The notes under the pieces were generated by a model that was not told the origin of the DNA, did not search any database, and saw only the letters and a list, made by a program, of their open reading frames with translations. From Pseudomonas sp. B21-015 (lineage in GTDB: Bacteria > Pseudomonadota > Gammaproteobacteria > Pseudomonadales > Pseudomonadaceae): a stretch of 64,000 nt of DNA. The position numbers and the translations under genes are program-made. The stretch covers positions 1,550,001 through 1,614,000 of the forward strand of contig NZ_CP087196.1 in assembly GCF_024749285.1 (NCBI RefSeq), written 5' to 3'. Positions 1-8,993 of the stretch are shown in pieces; position 1 is the stretch's first letter; each line of letters starts with the position of its first letter.

Positions 1-96
1 TAAGCTGATATTTCCGTCTCTCCTTAGGGAATTACCGACGCTATTTTCAGTCTGGTCTCTCGGTTGTTATCGGCCATGAAGGATCAAAGATTAACC

Positions 97-1596
97 ATGG
101 GTGACAAAATGCCTGACTCATCGCAACTCGTTATCGGCGCCGACCTCGCGGGCCAGCCAATCGCCCAGGCCATGCGCCTGGCGAACCGTCATGGCCTGGT
201 GGCGGGCGCTACCGGCACCGGTAAAACCGTCACGTTGCAGCGTCTGGCCGAAGCCTTCAGCGATGCTGGCGTGGCGGTGTTCGCGGCGGACATCAAAGGC
301 GACTTGTGCGGGCTGGGCGCCGTCGGCAACCCTCAAGGCAAGGTCGCGGAGCGGATCGCCGGCATGCCCTGGCTGAACCATAAGCCTCAGGCGTATCCGG
401 TGACTTTGTGGGACATTCAAGGTCAGTCCGGGCATCCATTGCGCACCACCTTGAGCGAAATGGGGCCGTTGCTGCTCGGCAGCCTGCTGGAGCTGACCGA
501 CAGTCAGCAGTCGGCACTCTATGCCGCCTTCAAAGTGGCCGACCGCGAAGGGCTGTTGCTGCTGGATTTGAAGGATTTGAAGGCACTGCTCAATCATTTG
601 CGTGATAACCCCGAATTGCTGGGGGATGACGCGGCGCTGATGACCACCGGTTCCAGCCAGGCCCTGTTGCGCCGTTTGGCGACGCTGGAACAGCAGGGCG
701 CTGAAGCGTTATTCGGCGAACCGGCGCTGCAGCTGGAAGACATGTTGCAACCGGCCGTGGATGGTCGCGGGCGCATTCACTTGCTCGATGCCAGCCGTCT
801 GGTGCACGAAGCGCCGAAGGTCTACGCGACGTTCCTGCTGTGGTTGCTGGCCGAACTGTTCGAGCAGCTGCCAGAGCGCGGCGATGCCGAGAAACCGCTG
901 CTGGCGCTGTTTTTCGACGAAGCGCACTTGTTGTTCGCCGGTACGCCCAAGGCGTTGCAGGATCGTCTGGAACAAGTGGTGCGGCTGATCCGTTCGAAAG
1001 GCGTGGGGGTGTATTTCGTCACCCAATCGCCGGGGGATTTGCCGGATGATGTACTGGCTCAGCTGGGCTTGCGTATTCAGCATGGTTTGCGCGCGTTCAC
1101 CGCCAAAGAGCAGAAGTCCCTGCGCGCGGTGGCCGAGGGCTTCCGGCCGAACCCTGCGTTTGACGCCTTGTCGGTGTTGACCGAACTGGGGATCGGCGAG
1201 GCGCTGGTCGGCACCTTGCAGGACAAGGGCACACCGGCGATGGTCCAGCGGGTATTGGTTGCACCGCCGCAGTCGCGGATCGGGCCGCTGACCGAGACTG
1301 AGCGCACGGTGCTGATCGGCGGTTCGCCCTTCAAGGGGCGTTACGACAAACCGATCGATCGCGAATCGGCTTATGAAGTGCTGATGGGGCGTAAAGGGCT
1401 GGCGCCGGATCCCGAGGCCGCGCCGGGCAAACCTGCACCTGAGGAGCCGAGTCTTGCCGACAAGGCCGGGGAGTTCCTCGGCACGGCGGCGGGGCAGGCG
1501 CTGAAATCGGCGATGCGACAGGCGGCGAATCAATTGGGCCGACAATTGGTGCGGGGGTTGATGGGCTCATTGCTCGGCGGCAGCAAGCGCCGCTGA
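97..1596 (+). CDS. HerA-like ATPase, DUF853/YjgR family
   Basis: The 499-residue protein belongs to the HerA/FtsK-like P-loop ATPase family typified by E. coli YjgR (about 500 aa). A Walker A motif GATGTGKT lies at residues 37-44 and a Walker B-type LLALFFDEAHLLF near residue 280, followed by a conserved VYFVTQSPGDLPDDVL segment. The C-terminus is Ala/Gly-rich and basic (GGSKRR). The cellular role of YjgR proteins is not established; they resemble DNA-pumping ATPases but lack the usual NurA partner, and none is present here. I chose ATG 97, which has AAGGA 13 bases upstream; ATG 109 (MPDSSQ) is an alternative with GGTGA close by. It is monocistronic and followed by a REP pair. The family call is firm, the function is not. 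Confidence 0.85.
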   Translation: MGDKMPDSSQLVIGADLAGQPIAQAMRLANRHGLVAGATGTGKTVTLQRLAEAFSDAGVAVFAADIKGDLCGLGAVGNPQGKVAERIAGMPWLNHKPQAYPVTLWDIQGQSGHPLRTTLSEMGPLLLGSLLELTDSQQSALYAAFKVADREGLLLLDLKDLKALLNHLRDNPELLGDDAALMTTGSSQALLRRLATLEQQGAEALFGEPALQLEDMLQPAVDGRGRIHLLDASRLVHEAPKVYATFLLWLLAELFEQLPERGDAEKPLLALFFDEAHLLFAGTPKALQDRLEQVVRLIRSKGVGVYFVTQSPGDLPDDVLAQLGLRIQHGLRAFTAKEQKSLRAVAEGFRPNPAFDALSVLTELGIGEALVGTLQDKGTPAMVQRVLVAPPQSRIGPLTETERTVLIGGSPFKGRYDKPIDRESAYEVLMGRKGLAPDPEAAPGKPAPEEPSLADKAGEFLGTAAGQALKSAMRQAANQLGRQLVRGLMGSLLGGSKRR

Positions 1597-1614
1597 CAAG
1601 TGGGCAATCAAAAT

Positions 1615-1702
1615 GTGGGAGCGAGCCTGCTCGCGATTGCGGCCTGACATTCAACACATGTGTTGACTGATACACCGCTATCGCGAGCAGGCTCGCTCCC
1701 AC
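1615..1702. repeat. REP pair (REPIN), GTGGGAGCGAGCCTGCTCGCGA type
   Basis: Two inverted REP units (GTGGGAGCGAGCCTGCTCGCGA and its reverse complement) flank about 40 bases. Each unit is itself imperfectly palindromic. The element sits between the convergent ends of the HerA-like gene and dciA. It is the typical Pseudomonas REPIN arrangement and is the first of many in this window. Confidence 0.9.
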
Positions 1703-1714
1703 ATGGGTTCTAAG

Positions 1715-2170
1715 TCATGCCTTGGGTTTGGCGTGCGCCGCCAGGCGTTCGAGGGCCGCCCGCAGATTTGGGTCGGTAATCCCGTCGGCCGTCGCCTGAA
1801 TGGTCGCCGCCGCGTCCGTCGACAAATCCATGGTATGTCCCACCGCCCCTTGCTGAACCGTGGGCGGCTGCACCTTGAACAGAATCCGCGTCAGGCTGGC
1901 GAATTCGTCGAACAGCTGTAACTGTCGTTGCAGACGCTTTTGCTGATAACGCAGGCGAGTGGCCCAGTGCCCATCGGTGACAATCAGCAATAAACTGCCT
2001 TCACGCCACGATGCCACATGGCAATGCTCGCGGGCAGCCGGCTGCAGCTGGCTTTCCACCAGGCGTTGTAAATGACCCAGGCGTTGAGCGTGGCCGAAGA
2101 TGGCTTTCAGCGGTTTGGCTTCGCGAAGCAGAACGGCGGGTGCTCTGGCCGTGAGAGGGCGAAATGCCAT
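1715..2170 (-). CDS. dciA: DciA, replicative helicase loader/operator (DUF721)
   Basis: The 151-residue protein has an N-terminal DUF721 domain (roughly residues 1-100, including PLKAIFGHAQRLGHLQRLVE and the ILLIVTDGHWATRLRY-like segment). DUF721 proteins in bacteria that lack DnaC/DnaI were shown to be DciA, which assists DnaB loading; P. aeruginosa was one of the study organisms. Its position divergent from secA agrees with the usual pseudomonad context. I chose the internal start MAFRPLTARAP because the upstream in-frame extension reads through the divergent promoter region and looks non-coding. The C-terminal third is Ala-rich and probably disordered. The family assignment is strong; the role is inferred from the family. 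Confidence 0.8.
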   Translation of the reverse strand: MAFRPLTARAPAVLLREAKPLKAIFGHAQRLGHLQRLVESQLQPAAREHCHVASWREGSLLLIVTDGHWATRLRYQQKRLQRQLQLFDEFASLTRILFKVQPPTVQQGAVGHTMDLSTDAAATIQATADGITDPNLRAALERLAAHAKPKA

Positions 2171-2477
2171 GATCGAACACCTGAAGTAACAGAGCGGCCA
2201 TGGTAACAGAAAGCACCCCTTGCCCCCGACCCATTGCTTTGGGAGCGCTTTACCCATTAAATCAACGAGTAACTTGTACCCTCGATGGGTTGAAGTTCAG
2301 CCAAAAGCCCTTATTTTAAGTGAGCCCCGTCATAGCGCAGTGCATGCATCGTGGAATAACGCCACTTTCCTCACCATCGTTTCCGGGTAGAATGCTCGTT
2401 CGCATGCGGCCATGAGGGCTGCTCGGGCGACTCACGGGGCCGCCCTCCATCCCTTTAGTGTGGAAGATCCTGCCGAT
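2171..2477. promoter_or_regulatory. dciA/secA divergent intergenic region
   Basis: This 307-bp gap holds no gene I can support. On the plus strand there is a candidate promoter TTGAAG (2290-2295), 16 bp, TATTTT (2312-2317). A second TAGAAT-type -10 lies at 2388-2393, about 85 bases before the secA start. An in-frame extension of secA to 2412 exists, but family start positions argue against it. No secM-like gene is present, as expected outside enterics. Confidence 0.45.
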
Positions 2478-5213
2478 ATGTTTGCGCCTTTGTTAAAGAA
2501 ACTTTTTGGAAGCAAGAACGAGCGTGAAGTCAAACGCATGCTCAAGACGGTGCAACTCGTCAATGCCTTCGAAGAGCAAATGGTGGCCCTTTCGGACGAT
2601 CAATTGCGTGCCAAGACAGACGAGTTCAAGGCCCGCATCGCCAAAGGGGAAACCCTCGACAAGCTGCTGCCAGAAGCCTTTGCGGTCGCCCGCGAAGCCG
2701 GTAAGCGCGTCATGGGTATGCGCCACTTCGATGTCCAGCTGATCGGCGGCATGACCTTGCATGAAGGCATGATCGCGGAAATGCGTACCGGTGAAGGCAA
2801 GACCCTGGTGGCAACACTGGGCGTTTACCTCAATGCGCTGTCCGGCAAGGGCGTGCATGTTGTGACGGTGAACGACTACCTGGCCCGCCGTGACGCCAAC
2901 TGGATGCGTCCGCTCTACGAATTCCTCGGCATGACGGTCGGCGTGGTCACGCCGTTCCAGCCGCCGGAAGAGAAACGCGCCGCTTACGCCGCCGACATCA
3001 CCTACGGCACCAACAACGAATTCGGTTTCGACTACCTGCGCGACAACATGGCGTTCAGCATGGAAGAAAAATTCCAGCGCGAACTCAATTTTGCCGTGAT
3101 CGACGAAGTCGACTCCATCCTCATCGACGAAGCCCGCACCCCGCTGATCATCTCCGGTCAGGCCGAGGACAGCTCCAAGCTGTACATCGAGATCAACAAA
3201 CTGATCCCGCAGCTGCAATTGCACGTCGAAGAAGTCGAAGGCGAAGTCACCAAGGCCGGCCACTACACCGTCGATGAGAAGACCCGTCAGGTCGAGCTCA
3301 ACGAAGCCGGTCACCAGTTCATCGAAGACATGCTCACCCGCGTCGGCCTGCTGGCTGAAGGCGAGAGCCTGTACTCGGCGCATAACCTGGGCTTGCTGAC
3401 TCACGTCTATGCCGGCTTGCGTGCGCACAAACTGTTCAATCGCAACGTCGAATACATCGTGCAGGACGGCCAGGTGGTGCTGGTCGACGAACACACCGGC
3501 CGTACCATGCCGGGTCGCCGTTTGTCCGAAGGCCTGCACCAGGCCATCGAAGCCAAGGAAAACCTGAACATCCAGGCCGAGAGCCAGACCTTGGCGTCGA
3601 CCACGTTCCAGAACTACTTCCGTCTGTACAACAAGCTGTCCGGCATGACCGGTACCGCGGACACCGAAGCGTTCGAATTCCATCAGATCTATGGCCTGCA
3701 GGTCATGGTGATCCCGCCGAACAAGCCGTTGGCGCGTAAAGACTACAACGACCTGGTGTTCCTGACCGCCGATGAGAAATACGCGGCGATCATCAACGAC
3801 ATCAAGGAATGCATGACCCAGGGCCGTCCGGTGCTGGTGGGTACCGCCACCATCGAAACGTCCGAGCACATGTCCGGCCTGCTCCAGAAGGAAGGCATCG
3901 AACACAAGGTTCTGAACGCCAAGTTCCACGAAAAAGAAGCCGAAATCATCGCTCAGGCCGGTCGCCCGGGCGCACTGACCATCGCCACCAACATGGCTGG
4001 TCGTGGTACCGACATCCTGTTGGGCGGTAACTGGGAAGTGGAAGTCGCGACCCTGGAAAACCCGACCCCTGAGCAGATTGCCCAGATCAAGGCCGACTGG
4101 CAGAAACGTCACCAGCAAGTGCTGGAGTCGGGCGGTTTGCAGGTGATCGCTTCCGAGCGTCACGAATCGCGCCGTATCGACAACCAGTTGCGTGGTCGTG
4201 CCGGTCGTCAGGGCGACGCCGGCTCCAGCCGTTTCTACCTGTCGCTGGAAGACAGCCTGATGCGCATCTTCGCCTCTGACCGGGTGAAGAACTTCATGAA
4301 GGCGCTGGGCATGCAGTCCGGTGAAGCGATCGAGCATCGCATGGTGACCAACGCCATCGAGAAGGCTCAGCGCAAGGTTGAAGGCCGCAACTTCGACATC
4401 CGTAAACAACTGCTCGAGTTCGACGACGTCAACAACGAACAACGTAAAGTGATCTATCACATGCGTAACAGTTTGTTGGCCGCCGACAACATCGGTGAAA
4501 CCATCGCCGATTTCCGTCAGGACGTGCTCAACGCAACCGTCAGTGCACACATTCCACCGCAATCGCTGCCTGAGCAGTGGGACGTGGCCGGTCTGGAAGC
4601 GGCGTTGCAGAGCGACTTCGGTGTGGCGCTGCCGATCCAGCAATGGCTCGACGAAGACGACCACCTGTACGAAGAGACCCTGCGCGAGAAGCTGCTCAAC
4701 GAACTGATCGCGGCGTACAACGAGAAAGAAGACCAGGCCGGTGCCGAAGCACTGCGCTCCTTCGAGAAGCAAATCGTGCTGCGCGTGCTCGACGACCTGT
4801 GGAAAGACCACCTGTCGACCATGGATCACCTGCGCCACGGCATCCACTTGCGTGGTTATGCGCAGAAGAACCCGAAGCAGGAATACAAGCGCGAGTCCTT
4901 CACCTTGTTCTCCGAGCTGCTGGATTCGATCAAGCGCGACTCGATCCGTGTGCTGTCGCACGTTCAGGTTCGCCGCGAAGATCCGATCGAAGAAGAGGCA
5001 CGTCTGCGTCAGGAAGCCGAGGCGCTGGCTGCGCGCATGCAGTTCCAGCACGACGAAGCGCCTGGCCTTGAGCAGCCGGAAGTGTTGGGTGAAGAGGTCG
5101 ATGTCGCCCTCGCCACCGCACCGGTACGCAACGAGCAGAAACTGGGCCGCAACGAGCTGTGCTACTGCGGTTCGGGCAAGAAGTTCAAGCATTGCCACGG
5201 GCAGATCCAGTAA
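2478..5213 (+). CDS. secA: SecA preprotein translocase ATPase
   Basis: The 911-residue protein is full length for SecA (about 900-915 aa). It is the motor that pushes unfolded preproteins through SecYEG at the inner membrane. Visible signatures are Walker A GEGKT (residues 105-109), [19 protein letters not shown] in nucleotide-binding domain 1, the [10 protein letters not shown] motif of domain 2, and the C-terminal zinc finger [14 protein letters not shown] that binds SecB and phospholipid. The start [12 protein letters not shown] matches the family N-terminus; the upstream extension of 22 codons is unlike SecA and was rejected. The ribosome-binding site is weak. It is followed by a clear intrinsic terminator and then argJ, the same order as PAO1 PA4403-PA4402. 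Confidence 0.98.
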   Translation: MFAPLLKKLFGSKNEREVKRMLKTVQLVNAFEEQMVALSDDQLRAKTDEFKARIAKGETLDKLLPEAFAVAREAGKRVMGMRHFDVQLIGGMTLHEGMIAEMRTGEGKTLVATLGVYLNALSGKGVHVVTVNDYLARRDANWMRPLYEFLGMTVGVVTPFQPPEEKRAAYAADITYGTNNEFGFDYLRDNMAFSMEEKFQRELNFAVIDEVDSILIDEARTPLIISGQAEDSSKLYIEINKLIPQLQLHVEEVEGEVTKAGHYTVDEKTRQVELNEAGHQFIEDMLTRVGLLAEGESLYSAHNLGLLTHVYAGLRAHKLFNRNVEYIVQDGQVVLVDEHTGRTMPGRRLSEGLHQAIEAKENLNIQAESQTLASTTFQNYFRLYNKLSGMTGTADTEAFEFHQIYGLQVMVIPPNKPLARKDYNDLVFLTADEKYAAIINDIKECMTQGRPVLVGTATIETSEHMSGLLQKEGIEHKVLNAKFHEKEAEIIAQAGRPGALTIATNMAGRGTDILLGGNWEVEVATLENPTPEQIAQIKADWQKRHQQVLESGGLQVIASERHESRRIDNQLRGRAGRQGDAGSSRFYLSLEDSLMRIFASDRVKNFMKALGMQSGEAIEHRMVTNAIEKAQRKVEGRNFDIRKQLLEFDDVNNEQRKVIYHMRNSLLAADNIGETIADFRQDVLNATVSAHIPPQSLPEQWDVAGLEAALQSDFGVALPIQQWLDEDDHLYEETLREKLLNELIAAYNEKEDQAGAEALRSFEKQIVLRVLDDLWKDHLSTMDHLRHGIHLRGYAQKNPKQEYKRESFTLFSELLDSIKRDSIRVLSHVQVRREDPIEEEARLRQEAEALAARMQFQHDEAPGLEQPEVLGEEVDVALATAPVRNEQKLGRNELCYCGSGKKFKHCHGQIQ

Positions 5214-5240
5214 AACCCGTTTCAAACGCTGAAATACCCG

Positions 5241-5274
5241 CGCCGCGACCGGCTTATGCCGTCGCGGCGTTTTG
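5241..5274 (+). terminator. Rho-independent terminator after secA
   Basis: A GC-rich stem CGCCGCGAC / GTCGCGGCG closes an 11-base loop and is followed by TTTTG. It lies 28 bases after the secA stop and separates secA from argJ. Confidence 0.85.
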
Positions 5275-5335
5275 CCATTTAAACCACCGTCTATCGCAAT
5301 GACGATGCAGACAACATTTTTTAAGGAGCGCATTC

Positions 5336-6553
5336 ATGGCTGTTGGTCTTGGTCCTTTGCCAACGTTGCACCCGGTTGCCGGTTTTGAACTCGGTATCGC
5401 CTCGGCCGGTATCAAGCGCCCGGGGCGCAAGGATGTCGTGGTCATGCGCTGTGCCGAAGGTTCCACGGTGGCGGGCGTGTTCACCCTGAACGCTTTTTGC
5501 GCAGCTCCGGTGATCCTGGCCAAGCAACGCGTGCAAGGCCCGGTGCGTTACCTGCTGACCAACACCGGCAATGCCAACGCCGGCACCGGCGAACCAGGCC
5601 TGGCGGCCGCCGAGCGCACCTGCGCCAAACTGGCTGAATTGACCGGCGTCGATGCCAGCCTGGTGCTGCCGTACTCCACCGGTGTGATCGGCGAGCCGCT
5701 GCCGGTCGAGAAAATCGAAGGTGCGTTGCAGGCCGCTCTCGATGACCTGTCGGAGAACAACTGGGAAGCGGCCGCTACCGGCATCATGACCACCGACACC
5801 CTGCCCAAGGGCGCCAGCCGTCAGTTCCAGCATGACGGCGTGACCATCACCGTCACCGGCATCAGCAAAGGCGCGGGGATGATCCGCCCGAACATGGCAA
5901 CCATGCTCGGCTATATCGCCACCGACGCCAAAGTCTCCCGCGAGGTGCTGCAAAACCTGCTGCTGGACGGCGCCAACAAGTCGTTCAACCGCATCACCAT
6001 CGACGGCGACACCTCGACCAACGACTGCTGCATGCTGATCGCCACCGGTCAGGCTGCACTGCCGGAAATCACTTCCGCGAGTGGTGAACTGTTCGCCAAA
6101 CTGAAGCAGGCCGTGTTCGAAGTGTGCATGGACGTGGCCCAGGCCATCGTGCGCGACGGCGAAGGCGCGACCAAGTTCGTTACCGTGGAAGTCAACGGTG
6201 GCGGCAATCACCAGGAATGCCTGGACGTTGGTTACACCGTGGCCCACTCGCCGCTGATCAAGACCGCGTTGTTCGCCTCCGACCCGAACTGGGGTCGCAT
6301 CCTGGCTGCCGTGGGCCGTGCGGGCGTGCCGAACCTGGACGTGAGCAAGATCGACGTGTTCCTTGGCGAGGTGTGCATCGCCAGCCGTGGCGCTCGCTCT
6401 GCCACCTACACCGAAGCCCAGGGCGCGGCGGTGATGCAGCAGGAAGAGATCACCATCCGTATCGAACTGGGTCGCGGCGATTGCAGCGAAACCATCTGGA
6501 CCACCGACTTGTCCCACGAGTACGTGAAGATCAACGCTGAGTACCGTACGTAA
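5336..6553 (+). CDS. argJ: ArgJ, glutamate N-acetyltransferase / amino-acid acetyltransferase
   Basis: The 405-residue protein is the bifunctional ornithine acetyltransferase of the cyclic arginine pathway; it moves the acetyl group from N-acetylornithine to glutamate in the cytoplasm. ArgJ self-cleaves into alpha and beta chains at a conserved Ala-Thr bond. That site is visible in [14 protein letters not shown], placing the nucleophile at Thr189 after Ala188. Length and start are typical, and AAGGAG lies 7 bases before the ATG. It is a single-gene unit between the secA terminator and a REP pair. The glutamate-acetyl-CoA activity is not certain, since some ArgJ enzymes are monofunctional. Confidence 0.97.
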   Translation: MAVGLGPLPTLHPVAGFELGIASAGIKRPGRKDVVVMRCAEGSTVAGVFTLNAFCAAPVILAKQRVQGPVRYLLTNTGNANAGTGEPGLAAAERTCAKLAELTGVDASLVLPYSTGVIGEPLPVEKIEGALQAALDDLSENNWEAAATGIMTTDTLPKGASRQFQHDGVTITVTGISKGAGMIRPNMATMLGYIATDAKVSREVLQNLLLDGANKSFNRITIDGDTSTNDCCMLIATGQAALPEITSASGELFAKLKQAVFEVCMDVAQAIVRDGEGATKFVTVEVNGGGNHQECLDVGYTVAHSPLIKTALFASDPNWGRILAAVGRAGVPNLDVSKIDVFLGEVCIASRGARSATYTEAQGAAVMQQEEITIRIELGRGDCSETIWTTDLSHEYVKINAEYRT

Positions 6554-6568
6554 GACTGCGTCGACCCT

Positions 6569-6658
6569 ATCGCGGGCAAGCCCGCTCCCACAGGGTTCAG
6601 TGTCAGCCGTCAATCGTGCGGCTGACTCGGTCAATGTGGGAGCGGGCTTGCCCGCGAT
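6569..6658. repeat. REP pair (REPIN), GGGAGCGGGCTTGCCCGCGAT type
   Basis: Inverted units ATCGCGGGCAAGCCCGCTCCCAC and its complement are separated by about 44 bases, directly after the argJ stop. They could fold as one long hairpin. Confidence 0.9.
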
Positions 6659-6715
6659 GACGGACCACCAGACGCTAAAGATTCTGGCTTGTACTCTTAT
6701 CAAAAGGTCCCGAAC

Positions 6716-7348
6716 ATGAGCCTCCACCTGATCATCGGCGACAAACTGTATTCCTCCTGGTCCCTGCGCGCGGCACTGGCCCTCGACCTGACTGGCGCGT
6801 CCTACACCGAAGAACTGATCAAGCTGAACCAGCCAGACACTCGCGAGCGCGTGCTCAAGCATTCGCCGACCGGTAAAGTCCCGCTGCTGAAATCCGAACA
6901 CGGCACCATCGCCGATTCGCTGGCGATTGCCGAATATCTTGCCGAACAATTTCCCGATGCCGGCCTCTGGCCCAAAGACACTGCCGCCCGTGCCCAAGCG
7001 CGTTCGGCGTGCGCGCAGATGCACAGCGGTTTCTTTGCCATGCGCGGCAACATGCCGTTCGACCTGAGCCACAATGCGCCGCTGTCGCCGACCCCACCTG
7101 AGGTTCAGGCTGAAATCGAACACATGCTGGCGTTGTGGGCTGAATGTCGCGCCACCGCGACTGAAACCGGCCCATTCCTGTTTGGCGGCGCGACCCTGGC
7201 CGATGCGTTTTTCGCACCGGTCGCCGTGCGCCTGCGTACCTATCAGGTGAATCTGTCCGAGGTCGACGCAGCCTATGTCGAAACCCTCTACCAATGGCCA
7301 GCTTTCAAGGCCTGGCGGAAGGCGGGTCTGGAGGAAATAGAGCGGTGA
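6716..7348 (+). CDS. Glutathione S-transferase family protein
   Basis: The 210-residue protein has an N-terminal thioredoxin-like GST domain (LIIGDKLYSSWSLRAALAL, with the SxWS active-site region near residues 11-15, and the glutathione-contacting SPTGKVPLL and IADSLAIAEYL motifs), followed by an all-helical C-terminal domain. It is the orthologue position of PAO1 PA4401. Such proteins conjugate or isomerise electrophiles with glutathione, but the substrate cannot be read from sequence. I chose ATG 716 of the local kilobase (MSLHLI) rather than the upstream start because AAGG precedes it and the GST fold begins there. Its stop overlaps the GTG start of the following Nudix gene, so the two are translationally coupled. 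Confidence 0.9.
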   Translation: MSLHLIIGDKLYSSWSLRAALALDLTGASYTEELIKLNQPDTRERVLKHSPTGKVPLLKSEHGTIADSLAIAEYLAEQFPDAGLWPKDTAARAQARSACAQMHSGFFAMRGNMPFDLSHNAPLSPTPPEVQAEIEHMLALWAECRATATETGPFLFGGATLADAFFAPVAVRLRTYQVNLSEVDAAYVETLYQWPAFKAWRKAGLEEIER

Positions 7349-8289
7349 AACGAGTACATGTAGCAGCCGCGGTTATCCGCGATGGCAGAGGCAAGATCCT
7401 CATCGCCCGCCGTGCCGACACTCAGCATCAGGGCGGCTTGTGGGAGTTCCCCGGTGGCAAGGTCGAGGATCACGAATCCGTCGAAAGCGCCCTGGCCCGC
7501 GAGCTTCACGAAGAGCTGGGCATTGTGGTCCGTACGGCGCGCCCACTGATCAAAGTCCGCCACGATTACCCGGACAAGCAGGTGTTGCTGGATGTCTGGG
7601 AAGTTTCGGCGTTTACCGGTGAACCCCATGGCGCCGAAGGTCAGCCTTTGGCCTGGGTGACCGAGCGGGAACTGGTGGATTACGAGTTCCCGGCCGCCAA
7701 TCAGCCGATCGTCGCCGCTGCACGCTTGCCCGGCGAATACCTGATCACCCCGGATGGCCTGGAAACCCCGGCCTTGTTGCGCGGTATCCAGAAAGCCATC
7801 GCTGGCGGCATCAGGCTGATTCAGTTGCGTGCGCCCAACGGCTACGACCCGCAATACCGCGATCTGGCGGTGGACGCGGCGGGGCTGTGTGCCGGCAAGG
7901 CACAGTTGATGATCAAGGGGCCGTTTGAATGGCTGGGGGACTTCCCGTCCGCCGGTTGGCACATTACTGCGGCGCAGCTGCGCAAATACGCGGCGGCCGG
8001 GCGACCGCTACCGGCGTCGCGCTGGTTGGCGGCGTCTTGTCACAACGCTGAAGAACTGGCACTGGCCGAGCAGATGGGCGTGGACTTTGTGACCCTGTCG
8101 CCGGTGCAACCGACCCAGACTCACCCGGATGCGCTGCCATTGGGTTGGGAGCAGGCTTCGACTTTGATCGAGGGCTTCAGCAAGCCGGTGTTTTTGCTTG
8201 GCGGGGTTGGCCCGGCGGAGCGGCAGCAAGCCTGGGAGGCGGGGGCGCAGGGTGTGGCGGGGATTCGGGCGTTTTGGCCTGAGGCTTGA
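7345..8289 (+). CDS. Nudix hydrolase (MutT) fused to a thiamine-phosphate-synthase-like domain
   Basis: The 314-residue protein has two domains. Residues 1-130 are a MutT-type Nudix hydrolase with a complete Nudix box, G38-x5-E44-x7-RELHEELGI ending at residue 60; MutT cleans 8-oxo-dGTP from the nucleotide pool. Residues about 135-314 are a ThiE/TenI-like TIM-barrel (GIRLIQLRAP, DFVTLSPVQPTQTHP, VFLLGGVGP). This fusion is well known in Pseudomonas (PA4400). Whether the second domain makes thiamine phosphate is not shown here. The GTG start overlaps the GST stop by 4 bases (GTGA), with GGAGG 11 bases upstream. Confidence 0.92.
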   Translation: MKRVHVAAAVIRDGRGKILIARRADTQHQGGLWEFPGGKVEDHESVESALARELHEELGIVVRTARPLIKVRHDYPDKQVLLDVWEVSAFTGEPHGAEGQPLAWVTERELVDYEFPAANQPIVAAARLPGEYLITPDGLETPALLRGIQKAIAGGIRLIQLRAPNGYDPQYRDLAVDAAGLCAGKAQLMIKGPFEWLGDFPSAGWHITAAQLRKYAAAGRPLPASRWLAASCHNAEELALAEQMGVDFVTLSPVQPTQTHPDALPLGWEQASTLIEGFSKPVFLLGGVGPAERQQAWEAGAQGVAGIRAFWPEA

Positions 8290-8299
8290 TTTTGCGCCC

Positions 8300-8389
8300 A
8301 TCGCGGGCAAGCCCGCTCCCACAGTGGTTCGTAGTGGACACAGATTTGTGTACGACGCTGATCCCTGTGGGAGCGGGCTTGCCCGCGAT
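8300..8389. repeat. REP pair (REPIN), GGGAGCGGGCTTGCCCGCGAT type
   Basis: Two inverted units, same subfamily as the copy after argJ, separated by about 45 bases. The pair lies between the convergent Nudix and adenosyltransferase genes and may serve as a transcription barrier for both. Confidence 0.9.
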
Positions 8390-8409
8390 GGCGTCTTCGG
8401 ACGCGCCGA

Positions 8410-8991
8410 CTAAACTTGGGGTTTCGCCGCCGCCTGCCAAAGAATCTCGGCAATCCCCTGACGCTTGGCAATCAACCTTGCCGCCACAAACAACAAATCC
8501 GACAACCGATTGATATACGCCAGGCCAACCCCGGCCAGCGGCTCGATCGCATTCAACTGCTGACAGCGCCGCTCGGCACTGCGCGCCAGACAGCGGCATA
8601 CGTGGGCCTGGGCAATCAGTGCCGAACCGCCGGGCAGGATGAAATTCTCCAGGGGGCCCAACTCTTCATTCCACACATCGATCGCCGTTTCCAGTCGTTC
8701 GATTTCTGCCGTATTCAGTGCCTGATACACCGGCATCGCCAGTTCGCCACCGAGGTCGAACAACCGATGCTGGCAGGGCGCCAAAACCTCAATCACCTCG
8801 TTCAATCCAGGATACGTGCCGCTTTCCGCTGCCAACCCGGCCAACAGCACACCCACCTGGCTGTTCAGCGTATCGACTTCGCCAATGGCCTCGATTCGCG
8901 GATGGTCCTTGGGTACCCGGCGGCCATCGCCGAGCCCTGTTTCGCCTTTGTCGCCAGTGCGGGTGTAAATCTTCGACAAGCGAAAGCCCAT
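8410..8991 (-). CDS. PduO-type cob(I)yrinic acid a,c-diamide adenosyltransferase
   Basis: The 193-residue protein is a PduO-family ATP:cob(I)alamin adenosyltransferase, recognised by the N-terminal ATP-binding signature YTRTGDKGETGLGDGRRVPKD (residues 9-29) and the C-terminal YINRLSDLLFVAARL helix. It forms the Co-carbon bond of adenosylcobalamin. The orthologous position in PAO1 is the gene between PA4398 and PA4400. I chose the start MGFRLSKIYT; the longer in-frame extension runs back into the kinase gene and was rejected. The start lies just 2 bases downstream of the kinase stop, so the two genes are almost certainly cotranscribed, although they have no obvious functional link. Confidence 0.93.
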   Translation of the reverse strand: MGFRLSKIYTRTGDKGETGLGDGRRVPKDHPRIEAIGEVDTLNSQVGVLLAGLAAESGTYPGLNEVIEVLAPCQHRLFDLGGELAMPVYQALNTAEIERLETAIDVWNEELGPLENFILPGGSALIAQAHVCRCLARSAERRCQQLNAIEPLAGVGLAYINRLSDLLFVAARLIAKRQGIAEILWQAAAKPQV

Positions 8992-8993
8992 GG

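Noticed and set aside
2493..5333. 946-codon open frame opposite secA
   Set aside because: SecA is complete and conserved on the other strand. The antisense frame is V/Q/H/D-rich, typical for the shadow of a GC-rich gene, and has no recognisable domain.
5321..7294. 657-codon frame opposite argJ and the GST gene
   Set aside because: It crosses two real genes and a REP pair, which no real gene would do.
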